Source: an uncultured Mycoplasmatota bacterium
GTDB taxonomy: Bacteria > Bacillota_I > Bacilli_A > RF39 > UBA660
NCBI GenBank assembly: GCA_947649365.1
Contig: CANSRH010000014.1
Span: forward strand, 1-49,163
DNA: 49,163 bases
Direction of reading: 5' to 3'
Position numbers and translations under genes: made by a program. Below are positions 8,627 to 16,833 of this stretch, piece after piece; within the stretch, counting starts at the first letter, position 1; the number at the start of each line of letters is the position of its first letter. The notes beneath the pieces were generated by a model. The model did no database searches and was not told where the DNA came from. It saw only the letters and a list, made by a program, of their open reading frames with translations.

Positions 8627-9090
8627 GTTTTATGATAGACAAAAATGGAAAGATTTCCTATTTTGGAGAATGGGTAGAAAAAAACAAAATAGAAAAAAAC
8701 AACAGACGTCAGATGCACACTCCAAGTTTTGAAGATAAAATAGAATCTAAAAACTATTTCAAATCATTAAATCTTGTTTATAAAAAATCCAGTGACCATT
8801 GGTTTATAGAAGAAACATTAAAACTAAATTTTAGTTTACAAGGTATTATTGTGGGAATAAACAATTCCATTGAATATGAAAACCAAGAATTAATCATGAC
8901 TGCACCAAGTGATATTAACGATTTACAAAAAGAAAGTTTAACTGAATTGTACGAAACATTAAAAAAATTTAATACTATAAATATTAAAACTGTCTCTAAA
9001 TTAGGGATGAACATAGAAGGATTTCATTATTCCTTTGTTGACGATTATTTTGAAGACTATGGAATAGAAACCCCTACATTCAAGCCATAA
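8614..9090 (+). CDS. Unknown protein coupled to the UDG-like gene
   Basis: A 158-residue soluble protein that I do not recognise. The start is the ATG at 8614, because a GGAGGG lies seven bases upstream inside the preceding gene; a GTG further upstream at 8593 lacks such a site. The reading frame overlaps the end of the UDG-like gene by 13 bases, so the two are co-translated. The sequence shows an N-terminal Gly-Phe-Met-Ile-Asp-Lys-Asn-Gly-Lys-Ile strand turn and an acidic, aromatic C-terminus. There are no signal peptide or membrane segments. The context suggests a shared function with the glycosylase-like protein. Confidence 0.75.
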   Translation: MQELGFMIDKNGKISYFGEWVEKNKIEKNNRRQMHTPSFEDKIESKNYFKSLNLVYKKSSDHWFIEETLKLNFSLQGIIVGINNSIEYENQELIMTAPSDINDLQKESLTELYETLKKFNTINIKTVSKLGMNIEGFHYSFVDDYFEDYGIETPTFKP

Positions 9091-9123
9091 AAAAAATTAC
9101 ATTTGATTTTGTAAATTTTTTTT
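9089..9123. terminator. A/T-rich bidirectional terminator
   Basis: A run of A then TTACA (9091-9101) pairs with TTGTAAATTTTTTT (9109-9122) with one bulge. It spans the six-base gap between convergent genes and the end of the NUDIX gene. Confidence 0.45.
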
Positions 9124-9687
9124 ATGTTCTAAAATATAAGTAAGTAACATTCCTACGGTTCGATCTTCATGAATTTCTTTATTCATACATAGTTCAATAA
9201 TTTCTTCATAACTTTTCCACACAAAACCAGAAACAAACTCATTTTCTTCTAATTGTGGTCCAGATTCGCTAATTTCAAAGTCAGTAATTTCATAATAATA
9301 AAGATCCCAAATTACTCCAGCACCATCTTTGGAGAATTTTAACAATTTAGGATAGTGAACGATAACTCCAACCTCTTCTAAAACCTCTTTAGGAACCGTT
9401 CTTTCTACATGTTCCATGATATCTCCTAATTCTAAAGACTTTTTATAATCCTCCAAAGTATCAAAAACTTTTCCACCAGGAAGCCGGTAATCCCATCCAT
9501 TAAGTTCGTAACGAAACTCTTTTGATAATAAAATTTGTTTCTTACTTTGATTAACAATAAGTGCTCGAATACCTGGAGGCCTTCTTACCATAGTTCTTTT
9601 AATATGTTTCGTTTCTCCATCAATAAAAAAATCTTCTTCTGTTTCTAAAAATTCAAAAAAGCCGTTATTAAACACCGATTTTTCCAT
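9097..9687 (-). CDS. NUDIX hydrolase, ADP-ribose pyrophosphatase-like
   Basis: In this 196-residue protein the NUDIX motif is recognisable but divergent. Gly-Gly stands at residues 71-72, and the catalytic helix at 92-108 reads Glu-x7-Lys-Glu-Val-Leu-Glu-Glu-Val-Gly-Val, with Lys100 in place of the usual Arg. About 20 extra residues separate the glycines from the helix compared with the standard spacing. The flanking arrangement (Arg-Tyr-Glu-Leu before, Tyr-Tyr-Tyr-Glu-Ile after) is like ADP-ribose or sugar-nucleotide pyrophosphatases. It probably hydrolyses a nucleoside diphosphate derivative; the substrate is unknown. The gene is convergent with the preceding one. Confidence 0.75.
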   Translation of the reverse strand: MEKSVFNNGFFEFLETEEDFFIDGETKHIKRTMVRRPPGIRALIVNQSKKQILLSKEFRYELNGWDYRLPGGKVFDTLEDYKKSLELGDIMEHVERTVPKEVLEEVGVIVHYPKLLKFSKDGAGVIWDLYYYEITDFEISESGPQLEENEFVSGFVWKSYEEIIELCMNKEIHEDRTVGMLLTYILEHKKNLQNQM

Positions 9688-9760
9688 ATTTGTTTCATCT
9701 CAAATAAAATATACTACAAAAAAATAAAAAAGTGTATAATAAAAGAAAGTAGGAGAAAAA

Positions 9761-10240
9761 ATGTACAATGAAATTTTAAAATGTTTGCAAGAACAAATAG
9801 AACAACAGGAATGGGAAAAAATTAAAAATAAAACATATCATTTAGGAGTTTTCATAGAGCCATATTTAACGTATATGTTAAATGGTAAAAAAACGATTGA
9901 ATCAAGATTTAGTAAAAATAAAATAATGCCATACAATCAAATCTTTAAAGAAGACGTAGTGATTGTAAAAAAATCTAGTGGAAATATTGTAGCATATTTT
10001 ACTATAAAAGAAGTATTGTTCTTTAATTTGAATGAAACCTCCATAGAGGAGATAAAGGCTAAATACAATAAACAATTATGTGTAGATGAAAATTTTTATT
10101 TTAGTAAAAGGAATTGCAATTATGCAACTCTTATAGTCATTGACCAAATAAAAAAAATAAATCCATTTCCTATAAAGAAAAAGGGAATGCAAACTTGGGT
10201 TGTATTAAATAAAAAAGAAAAAATAATCGAAGAAGAATAA
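9761..10240 (+). CDS. ASCH/PUA-like domain protein
   Basis: The 159-residue protein contains Gly-Lys-Lys-Thr-Ile-Glu-Ser-Arg-Phe-Ser-Lys at about residues 42-52, preceded by Ile-Glu-Pro-Tyr-Leu-x-x-Met-Leu. This is the signature of ASCH domains, which are PUA-like folds that bind RNA or act on nucleosides. A short helical extension precedes the domain. AGGAGA lies before the ATG and a TATAAT sits at 9736-9741. The next gene is about 120 bases further on with its own promoter, so this one is monocistronic. The biochemical target cannot be read from the sequence. Confidence 0.7.
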   Translation: MYNEILKCLQEQIEQQEWEKIKNKTYHLGVFIEPYLTYMLNGKKTIESRFSKNKIMPYNQIFKEDVVIVKKSSGNIVAYFTIKEVLFFNLNETSIEEIKAKYNKQLCVDENFYFSKRNCNYATLIVIDQIKKINPFPIKKKGMQTWVVLNKKEKIIEEE

Positions 10241-10318
10241 AAGTATTTCTAATCATATTTATTAAGTATAATTTTTCTCTATGTCCAGTTGTAAATAAGT
10301 ACTTACTATTCAGCAAAA

Positions 10319-10351
10319 ACATTTGTGAAGAGAACAAATGTATGTTATGAT
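10319..10351 (+). promoter_or_regulatory. Inverted repeat and extended -10 before mazG-like gene
   Basis: ACATTTGT (10319-10326) and ACAAATGT (10334-10341) form an 8-bp perfect inverted repeat with a seven-base centre. TGTTATGAT, an extended -10, follows at 10343-10351. The repeat covers the -35 region, so it could be an operator; no regulator is identified. Confidence 0.45.
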
Positions 10352-10368
10352 GGCATCAGGTGATACAA

Positions 10369-10734
10369 ATGAATCAAAAAGAACTATTAAAACAAATAAA
10401 AACTACAGATAGTTTATATGCCATTCAAAAATACATTGGAAAAGTAATAGAAATAAGAGGATTTGCCAATAATCCTCTTGAAGAAGAATTACTTTTATTA
10501 ACAGAAGAAGTAGGAGAACTTGCCAAAGCGGTTAGAAAAGAAAAATATCCAGTAGACAATAAAAAATTAAAAAACTATGATTCAATAGAAAGTGAAATAG
10601 CGGACGTTTTTATTGTTTTAACATCGATTTGTAATTCATTAAAAATCAATTTATACGATGCTATTTTAGAAAAAGAACAGGAAAATATAGAAAGAACTTG
10701 GCAAAAAATAAAAAAGGATGTTTCAAATGAGTAG
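10369..10734 (+). CDS. MazG-like nucleotide pyrophosphohydrolase
   Basis: The 121-residue protein has the all-alpha NTP-PPase motif: Leu-Leu-Thr-Glu-Glu-Val-Gly-Glu-Leu (about residues 44-52) and Ser-Glu-Ile-Ala-Asp-Val-Phe-Ile-Val-Leu (about 79-88), giving the ExxE...ExxD metal ligands. Such enzymes hydrolyse non-canonical or excess nucleoside triphosphates. The ATG at 10369 is preferred because an AGG lies eight bases before it; a GTG three codons upstream is less likely. Its stop overlaps the next gene by eight bases, giving an operon with a CYTH-like and a GIY-YIG protein. Confidence 0.85.
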   Translation: MNQKELLKQIKTTDSLYAIQKYIGKVIEIRGFANNPLEEELLLLTEEVGELAKAVRKEKYPVDNKKLKNYDSIESEIADVFIVLTSICNSLKINLYDAILEKEQENIERTWQKIKKDVSNE

Positions 10735-11197
10735 ACGATTAACAAGACGATACATAATAAAAGAGATCAAAAATTTAGAAATAAGTGCTCCCATTCGCTA
10801 TGAAAGATACTACATCAATGACAATTTGCGTATTCAAAAAAAAGGCGAAAAATTAGAAAAAGAAATCTTTGACGATGAAAATAATTTAAAAAAGAAAGAA
10901 ATAATTTCTTTAGAGGAATTTAAAAAATTAAAAAAGCAAGCTTATAAAAAGATAATACGAGAAAGTTACTTATATTTAAAAGACAAACGAATTTCTATAA
11001 AAAAATATCTTGATGAACACGAGGGCTTTATACGAGTAGAAGTTGAATTTTTGAGTCAAGAAGAACTAGAACAATTTCAGAAAGAAGCTTGGATGGGAAA
11101 AGAAATCACCAATTCTCCTCTCGCATTTGATAAATATGTAAGCAAACTAACAAAAGAAGAATTAGAAAAAGAAGTAAAAAAATATTTAGGAGAATAA
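10727..11197 (+). CDS. CYTH-like triphosphate tunnel protein
   Basis: The 156-residue product looks like a divergent CYTH domain. It has an early Arg-Tyr-Glu-Arg-Tyr-Tyr-Ile strand and an Arg-Ile-x-x-Lys-Gly-Glu-Lys segment. Late in the protein come Phe-Ile-Arg-Val-Glu-Val-Glu-Phe and then Ala-Trp-Met-Gly-Lys-Glu-Ile-Thr, which match the EVEF and WxGxEVT pattern of that fold. CYTH proteins bind or hydrolyse triphosphate substrates in a beta tunnel. The ATG at 10727 is chosen because AAGGA lies eight bases upstream; an ATG at 10718 would coincide with that site. The gene overlaps the mazG-like gene and is followed two bases later by the GIY-YIG gene. Confidence 0.7.
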   Translation: MSRRLTRRYIIKEIKNLEISAPIRYERYYINDNLRIQKKGEKLEKEIFDDENNLKKKEIISLEEFKKLKKQAYKKIIRESYLYLKDKRISIKKYLDEHEGFIRVEVEFLSQEELEQFQKEAWMGKEITNSPLAFDKYVSKLTKEELEKEVKKYLGE

Positions 11198-11199
11198 AG

Positions 11200-11529
11200 A
11201 TGTACTATGTCTATATGCTTCGATGTGTTGATAACTCGATTTATACTGGAATAACCAATCATTTTGAAAGAAGAATGCAAGAACATTTCCTAAAAACAAA
11301 AGAATGTGCAAAATATACAAAAACACATCCACCGATAAAAATAGAAAAAGTATGGACATGTAAAAATCGTTCCCTTGCCTCAAAATTAGAATATCATATC
11401 AAAAAATTAACCAAGCGAGAAAAAGAAGAATTAATCAAAAATAAAAACTTTTCCATTCATTTTGAAAATTGTTTAGAATGGGAAAGTTACAAATCCTATA
11501 AAATTAGCAAAAAAGAAAAAGCAACATAA
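11200..11529 (+). CDS. GIY-YIG nuclease, UPF0213 family
   Basis: The 109-residue protein starts Met-Tyr-Tyr-Val-Tyr-Met-Leu-Arg-Cys and has Ser-Ile-Tyr-Thr-Gly-Ile-Thr at about residues 13-19. These are the GIY and YIG equivalents of the YhbQ/UPF0213 group, followed by the conserved Arg-x-x-Glu-His segment. These small single-domain proteins have a nuclease fold and DNA-related roles that are not well defined. AGGAGA lies seven bases before the ATG. It is the last gene of the mazG-like operon, and its end lies in a terminator shared with capA. Confidence 0.85.
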   Translation: MYYVYMLRCVDNSIYTGITNHFERRMQEHFLKTKECAKYTKTHPPIKIEKVWTCKNRSLASKLEYHIKKLTKREKEELIKNKNFSIHFENCLEWESYKSYKISKKEKAT

Positions 11530-11541
11530 GTTGTTTTTTTA
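11518..11541. terminator. Bidirectional terminator between GIY-YIG and CapA genes
   Basis: CAAC (11522-11525) and GTTG (11530-11533) form the core stem. It is extended by an A-run on the left pairing with the T-run on the right. It lies between convergent genes. Confidence 0.55.
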
Positions 11542-11551
11542 TTATAAACAA

Positions 11552-12748
11552 TTAAGAAACAACTTCATCTGCTTTTGACAAAGTTCCCACTTGTATCGTC
11601 GAATCATTTTTATTAATAATAGCTTCATATTTCGTTTTCACATTAATGTAATTAGGAAGGATAGAATCATCCAACTTATAAAAAGGCAAGATTCTAAAAT
11701 TTCGAAAACCACTTGTTCTTTCTGTATACACCAAATCTCCCTTCACATTATCTAGACTTATTGTGGTCACTCCATTTTCTACCACTTTGTTTATATCAAC
11801 TGAAGCAATCATACCAATACGTCTCACTAATTCATTTTGTCCAGAAATAAAATTACCCAAAGAATAGATAACCAACGTTTTGCCAATATGTTCTATTGGC
11901 TGAATCACGTGAGGATGACTCCCAATAATTACATCCACACCCAAATCTGCTAAGAATTGTGCTTGACGCCTTTGTGTTTCTGTAGGAACATGAGTATATT
12001 CAACTCCCCAGTGCATAGAAACAAGAACAACATCCACCTTTTCTCTAACCGCTTCAATATCAGCTTTTACTTGTGCCTCATCAAATAAATTAACCAAATA
12101 TTCTTTTCCTTTAGGAACAGAAAGTCCATTCGTTCCATAAGTATAAGCAAAAAATGCATAAGTAATACCATTTTTTTCACCGATATGACTTCTTGCTTTG
12201 TCTTCAAACGAATCATAACTTCCTGCAGTTAAAACGTTCGTTTGTTCTCTCCAATAAGCTACTGAATTCAAAATTGCTTTTTGTCCTTTATCCATTGTAT
12301 GGTTATTTGCTAAACTTACCAAATTAAAACCAGCTTTTATAAACGCATCTCCCACCTCTTTAGGTGAATTAAACGTAGGATAAGAAGAAAGTCCGAGTTC
12401 TACTCCACCCAAAACAGTCTCCTGATTATAATACGCCAAATCATAATTCTTAACTATCGGTGTAACATCTGCAAGTTGCTTATCAAAATTATACGTTCCA
12501 TCACTCTGCAAACCATCTTTATAACAACCCGTATGGTAAAGAGCATCACCAACCATACCAAGTCGGATGTTGTATTCTTCTCGTTTTGGTTCTTCCACTT
12601 CAGGATTTTTATCTTCAATGGGTGGAATAGGGATGACATCGCTATTTTTTTTCTTATCAAAAAAATAAAGAGAAGTTCCAATCAACAAGAAAAAAATGAG
12701 AACATAAAGAAAGACATACAAAACTTTTCTCCATTGTTTTAATTTCAT
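11552..12748 (-). CDS. CapA/PgsA-type metallophosphatase-fold membrane protein
   Basis: The 398-residue protein has an N-terminal membrane anchor (about residues 8-28) followed by an acidic linker and a CapA-type domain. Motifs are Gly-Met-Val-Gly-Asp (strand 1), Tyr-Tyr-Asn-Gln-Glu-Thr-Val-Leu-Gly, Leu-Ala-Asn-Asn-His-Thr-Met-Asp, His-Trp-Gly-Val-Glu-Tyr, and Gly-Ser-His-Pro-His-Val. Family members take part in poly-gamma-glutamate or capsule synthesis at the outer membrane face. The start is the ATG at 12748, which has AGGTG upstream; the frame stays open for 21 more codons upstream without such a site. No pgsB or pgsC gene lies nearby, so the polymer is unknown. Confidence 0.85.
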   Translation of the reverse strand: MKLKQWRKVLYVFLYVLIFFLLIGTSLYFFDKKKNSDVIPIPPIEDKNPEVEEPKREEYNIRLGMVGDALYHTGCYKDGLQSDGTYNFDKQLADVTPIVKNYDLAYYNQETVLGGVELGLSSYPTFNSPKEVGDAFIKAGFNLVSLANNHTMDKGQKAILNSVAYWREQTNVLTAGSYDSFEDKARSHIGEKNGITYAFFAYTYGTNGLSVPKGKEYLVNLFDEAQVKADIEAVREKVDVVLVSMHWGVEYTHVPTETQRRQAQFLADLGVDVIIGSHPHVIQPIEHIGKTLVIYSLGNFISGQNELVRRIGMIASVDINKVVENGVTTISLDNVKGDLVYTERTSGFRNFRILPFYKLDDSILPNYINVKTKYEAIINKNDSTIQVGTLSKADEVVS

Positions 12749-12869
12749 ACAACAACACCTACTTATTAACAGATTTTTTCTAAAAAAATTATAACATGGA
12801 TAAAGATTCATGTAAATTTAAAAAAAGGAAAGTAGAGAAAATAAGATTGTAGTAAGAAGCGAAAAGATA

Positions 12870-12875
12870 TATAAT
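12870..12875 (+). promoter_or_regulatory. -10 box of the PAP2 operon
   Basis: TATAAT lies 25 bases before the ATG at 12901, with GGAGG at 12891-12895. Confidence 0.5.
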
Positions 12876-12900
12876 ATAGAAAAGAAAAACGGAGGCAATT

Positions 12901-13425
12901 ATGGATTTTGAGATTCTTTACTTACTAGATAAAATGCACAATCCTATTCTAGACAAAATTATGATTTTTTTAACCAACTTAGGAAATGCAGGAATACTAT
13001 GGATTGCGATTGCAATTATTTTAATCTGTTTTAAAAAAACGAGAAAATGTGGTATTTTAATGGGAATCTCTATGATAATTGGTCTAATTGTAGGTAATGG
13101 GCTATTAAAACATTTAGTTGCAAGACAAAGACCTTGTTGGTTAGATACAAATATACCTTTATTAATTCCTAACCCAAAAGATTATTCCTTCCCATCAGGA
13201 CACACGCTCGCCTCTTTTGAAGCCAGTATCATGATTTTAATGTACAACAAAAAATGGGGAATAGGGGCAATAATCGTTGCTTTAGGAATCGCGTTTTCAA
13301 GAATGTATTTATTTGTTCACTTCCCAACGGATATTTTAGGAGGAGCCATACTAGGAATAAGTATTTCCATAGTGGTTTATAAAATAGCAAAAAAAATAGA
13401 AAATAAAAAAGTACAAAAAGAATAA
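12901..13425 (+). CDS. PAP2-family membrane phosphatase
   Basis: The 174-residue product has about five membrane helices. It carries all three phosphatase motifs: Lys-His-Leu-Val-Ala-Arg-Gln-Arg-Pro (about 69-77), Pro-Ser-Gly-His-Thr (about 98-102) and Ser-Arg-Met-Tyr-Leu-Phe-Val-His-Phe-Pro-Thr-Asp (about 138-149). The catalytic His residues lie in the second and third motifs. It likely dephosphorylates a lipid such as undecaprenyl pyrophosphate or phosphatidate at the outer membrane face. It heads a block of envelope genes in the same direction (13454, 14514, 15670), with short gaps that suggest an operon. Confidence 0.9.
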   Translation: MDFEILYLLDKMHNPILDKIMIFLTNLGNAGILWIAIAIILICFKKTRKCGILMGISMIIGLIVGNGLLKHLVARQRPCWLDTNIPLLIPNPKDYSFPSGHTLASFEASIMILMYNKKWGIGAIIVALGIAFSRMYLFVHFPTDILGGAILGISISIVVYKIAKKIENKKVQKE

Positions 13426-13453
13426 TGTAGAAGTAAAGGATATAGGGTGTAGT

Positions 13454-14500
13454 ATGAAAAAAAGTTTATCTTACCTAGGAAAAGGTTTTATCATTTTAGG
13501 AATTACTTTAGGGTTTCTATTTCTAACTCTTTTAATCACTATAAAATTAATTTGCAGTAATATTTCTACAAATGCCAAGGAACTATTTGCAACCACAATG
13601 TTAGAAACAGGACAATTAAAATTTCTAGCTAACCTTTTTATTTCCAAAGAAGACTTACAAGCTTTAGTAGAGAAAAATGCGATGGCACAAATGGATACAG
13701 AAGTAGATACAAACTTAATAGATACAGAAAATGAAAAAGAAACTATGGACAAATCAGCCATAACACTAGAAGAAATTTCAGGAAATACCTTTTTTGCCAA
13801 AATGTTAATCATAAATGATCCAGCAAGAGTAAAACTAGCCACTACCTATCCATGGAAAGAATATGGTGTAGAATTAGAAAAACTAGTTCATGACAACAAT
13901 GCCATTGCAGGAGTCAATGGTGGATTATACGAATCCACAGGAAACAAAGGTGGAAAGCCTCTAGGAATAGTCGTAAAAGACGGAAAAATAGAATTCAATA
14001 ATCCAACAGGATATCCTGGTCTACACTTAATTGGATTTGACCAAGAAAACATTCTTCGTATTATTAGTTTAGAAGGAAAAACGGCTAGTCAAGTAGAACA
14101 ATTAGTACAAGAGGAAAAAATAAGAGATGCAGTTGCTTTCCAAGAAGAAAATAGTGATTCTAACAATCATTTTGTAAAACTAATTATCAATGGAGAAGAA
14201 AGAGGATTAGGTGGAAAAGGCAGCGGCGCCAATCCAAGAACCGCCATAGGACAACGAGCAGATGGTTCTGTTCTTCTCTTAGTCACAGATGGAAGAGGTG
14301 CAAATGGACATTTAGGGGCAACAGCCAAAGATTTAATTAAAATCATGAAACAATATGGAGCAGTAAATGCTGCCAACTTAGATGGTGGAAGTTCTTCTAG
14401 TATGTACTACAACGACAAATACGAAATGTCTAGTGTAACATTTTACTATGCAAATTCCTCATGGAAACTACCCACAGGATTTATAGTAGAAAAAAGATAA
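13454..14500 (+). CDS. Phosphodiester glycosidase (NAGPA-like), membrane anchored
   Basis: The 348-residue product has a long N-terminal membrane helix (about 9-34), a helical stalk, and a C-terminal NAGPA domain (about residues 110-345). Markers are Ala-Gly-Val-Asn-Gly-Gly-Leu-Tyr, Asn-Pro-Arg-Thr-Ala-Ile-Gly, Val-Thr-Asp-Gly-Arg, and Ala-Ala-Asn-Leu-Asp-Gly-Gly-Ser-Ser-Ser near the end. Homologues cleave glycosyl phosphodiester bonds, and bacterial members are associated with surface polysaccharides. The domain would face the outside. The gene sits between PAP2 and a glycosyltransferase, consistent with a role in trimming or processing a wall glycopolymer; this is inferred from context. Confidence 0.85.
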   Translation: MKKSLSYLGKGFIILGITLGFLFLTLLITIKLICSNISTNAKELFATTMLETGQLKFLANLFISKEDLQALVEKNAMAQMDTEVDTNLIDTENEKETMDKSAITLEEISGNTFFAKMLIINDPARVKLATTYPWKEYGVELEKLVHDNNAIAGVNGGLYESTGNKGGKPLGIVVKDGKIEFNNPTGYPGLHLIGFDQENILRIISLEGKTASQVEQLVQEEKIRDAVAFQEENSDSNNHFVKLIINGEERGLGGKGSGANPRTAIGQRADGSVLLLVTDGRGANGHLGATAKDLIKIMKQYGAVNAANLDGGSSSSMYYNDKYEMSSVTFYYANSSWKLPTGFIVEKR

Positions 14501-14513
14501 GGGGAAAATGCAA

Positions 14514-15668
14514 ATGAAAGAAAAAAAAGTAAAAACAAAATTTCAAAAATTTCTTATTTTTTATTCCAGTGGTTTAGGAATACTAATGGTTATCTTTCTA
14601 TTCTATGTTGGTACTAGTTTAGTAAAATACGAAAAAAACCAACCAGAAAATTTTCTGACTGCCACACTAAAACAGTTAGAAAAAGAAAATTTAAATGAAA
14701 AAATAATGAACTTATCTATAGCAGAAAAAGGAAAATGGGAAACGGAAAACAACAGCATAGAACAAGCTGTAAAAGAAATTATAAAAGATACGCAAAACAT
14801 CACTTATAAACAAAAAGAAAATACAAGTGAAGAACATCCAACGTATGAAGTATACTATAAGAAAAAACCACTAATAGAAATTACTTTGAAAGAAAAGCAA
14901 AAAGTAAATCGATTGGGATTACTCACCTTTTCGATTTGGGACGTTGAAACAATACATTGTACTATAAAAGAAGGACTATATAGTTATATAGTAAATGTAC
15001 CAAGTACATACCAAATTACCATCAATGGAAAAGAACTTACAAAAGAAGACCAAAAAGAACAAGCAACAAATGAAGTACTTTCAGAAATAACAAAATACGT
15101 AGAAATTCCCACCCAAGTTCGTTATGAAATAACAGGTCTATTCGCCATTCCAGAAATCAAAATAAAAAATGAAAAAGGCGAGTTAGTAAATTACAACGAC
15201 GACGATGGAAAAATCACAATAGAACAAAATTACCAAAAAATAGAGAAAGAAGAAATCGCCAGACAAACAATGAAAAGTCTTCCTGATGTTATAAACATCG
15301 CTAAAAATTGGAGTTTATTCTTATCCAAAGATTTAAAAGGACCGAAATATGGATATTCTACCATAAAAGAATACATAGCAGAAGGTTCCGAATTAGAAAA
15401 ATATGCATACAACTGGGCAACAGGTGTCGATATAACATTTACAAGTTCTCATACACTTGCAAGTACACCATTTACAGAAGAACGAGTAGAAAACTTTCTA
15501 CTATACAGCGAAAATGCTTTTTCTTGTGAAGTATATTTAGTAAAACATATGATAATAAAAGGCAACAAAAAACTAGACGATATCATGCACGATAGAATGT
15601 ATTTTGCTCGAATAAACAACGAGTGGAAATTAGTAAATATGGAATCTATAACAGAAGGAGAAAAATAA
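14514..15668 (+). CDS. Membrane-anchored protein of unknown function
   Basis: The product has about 384 residues, one N-terminal membrane helix (about 14-36) and a large extracytoplasmic part with mixed helices and strands. GGGG at 14501-14504 fits the ATG at 14514 better than the ATG at 14508, though either is possible. No family is recognised. A Lys/Glu-rich segment occupies about 40-110 and a beta-rich region follows. The gene lies eight bases or so after the phosphodiester glycosidase and one base before the GT2-GtrA gene, so it almost certainly belongs to the same operon and probably works on the same surface polymer. Confidence 0.75.
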   Translation: MKEKKVKTKFQKFLIFYSSGLGILMVIFLFYVGTSLVKYEKNQPENFLTATLKQLEKENLNEKIMNLSIAEKGKWETENNSIEQAVKEIIKDTQNITYKQKENTSEEHPTYEVYYKKKPLIEITLKEKQKVNRLGLLTFSIWDVETIHCTIKEGLYSYIVNVPSTYQITINGKELTKEDQKEQATNEVLSEITKYVEIPTQVRYEITGLFAIPEIKIKNEKGELVNYNDDDGKITIEQNYQKIEKEEIARQTMKSLPDVINIAKNWSLFLSKDLKGPKYGYSTIKEYIAEGSELEKYAYNWATGVDITFTSSHTLASTPFTEERVENFLLYSENAFSCEVYLVKHMIIKGNKKLDDIMHDRMYFARINNEWKLVNMESITEGEK

Positions 15669-15669
15669 A

Positions 15670-16740
15670 GTGAACGAAATTGTAATCATAATTCCAGCTT
15701 ATAAACCACATGAAAAAATAATGGAAGACTTTATAAAAGAATTAAAAAATAATTTTAAACATATTGTAATCGTCGATGATGGAAGTGGAGAAGAATACAC
15801 AAAAATATTTAACAAATTTGAGCAGATGGGGATTCCTGTTTTAAAACATAACGTCAACTTGGGAAAAGGAAGAGCTATCAAAACAGCATTCAATTATTGT
15901 TTAAATACTTATCCACAATTACTAGGAACCATTACAGCAGACTGCGATGGCCAACACACCGTAGAAGACATAAAAAAATGTATAGAAAAGCTAAAAGAAA
16001 ATCCAAAAAAACTAGTCATTGGAACACGTAATTTTGATGAAAAAAATGTTCCATTCAAAAGTAGATATGGAAACAAAATAACAAGAAATATGTTTAGAGC
16101 ATTTGTAGGAATAAAAATAACGGACACACAATCCGGTCTTCGTGCTTTTGGTAAAGAAGCGATGCAAATGTTTTTAACAACAAGTGGTGAAAGATATGAA
16201 TACGAAACCAACATGCTCATTGCATGCAAAGAAAAAGAAATAGAAATAGCTGAAGTACCTATAAAAACCATTTATATAAACAACAACGAATTAAGTCACT
16301 TTCATCCATTTAGAGATTCCATTTTAATTTATAAATTGTTTTTAAAATACATATTAGCAGCGGTGAGTTCTTTTTTTGTAGACATTGTATTATTTATGCT
16401 ATTCATGCATATTCTACCCAATATAGAATTAGGTATTTTTACAACCATTGTCCTTGCAAGCATACTAGCAAGAATTTGTTCTTCTGCTTATAATTTTGCT
16501 ATCAATGCTCAAGTGGTATTTAAAAATAAAGGAAAAAACTCTATCGTAAAATATTTCACTTTGGTAGCAATTCAGATGTTTATATCAGCCTTCTTAGTAT
16601 CGGAAATATTTAAAGTAACGAATTTAAACTCAACAACTTTAAAAATAGGAGTAGACCTTCTTATATTTATTGCCAACTTTATTATTCAAAGGGAATGGGT
16701 ATTCAAAAATAAAAAAGAATTTGATAAGAAAAGAAAGTAG
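15670..16740 (+). CDS. GT2 glycosyltransferase fused to GtrA domain
   Basis: This 356-residue protein has two parts. Residues 1-210 are a family 2 glycosyltransferase: Ile-Ile-Pro-Ala-Tyr start, Val-Asp-Asp-Gly-Ser (about 35-39), Asn-x-Gly-Lys-Gly near 62, and the Asp-Cys-Asp-Gly metal-binding motif near 91. It resembles polyprenyl-phosphate sugar synthases. Residues 225-345 are four membrane helices of the GtrA type, which flip or position the lipid-linked sugar. It likely charges undecaprenyl phosphate with a sugar for glycosylation of a surface polymer or protein. The start is GTG at 15670, with GGAG ahead of it. Confidence 0.88.
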   Translation: MNEIVIIIPAYKPHEKIMEDFIKELKNNFKHIVIVDDGSGEEYTKIFNKFEQMGIPVLKHNVNLGKGRAIKTAFNYCLNTYPQLLGTITADCDGQHTVEDIKKCIEKLKENPKKLVIGTRNFDEKNVPFKSRYGNKITRNMFRAFVGIKITDTQSGLRAFGKEAMQMFLTTSGERYEYETNMLIACKEKEIEIAEVPIKTIYINNNELSHFHPFRDSILIYKLFLKYILAAVSSFFVDIVLFMLFMHILPNIELGIFTTIVLASILARICSSAYNFAINAQVVFKNKGKNSIVKYFTLVAIQMFISAFLVSEIFKVTNLNSTTLKIGVDLLIFIANFIIQREWVFKNKKEFDKKRK

Positions 16741-16806
16741 TCAATACATTCTTTTTTTAATTAACAAAAAAATTTAAAAAAAGGAAGACAAAAAGTAAAT
16801 TAGTTT

Positions 16807-16815
16807 TGTTATAAT
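16807..16815 (+). promoter_or_regulatory. Extended -10 promoter
   Basis: TGTTATAAT, followed by AAAGGAG and the ATG at 16834. Confidence 0.6.
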
Positions 16816-16833
16816 GAAAAAAAGGAGAAAAAA

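Noticed and set aside
12476-12742. Open frame on the plus strand inside the capA-like gene
   Set aside because: It is antisense to a CapA domain with clear motifs and has no supporting site or domain.
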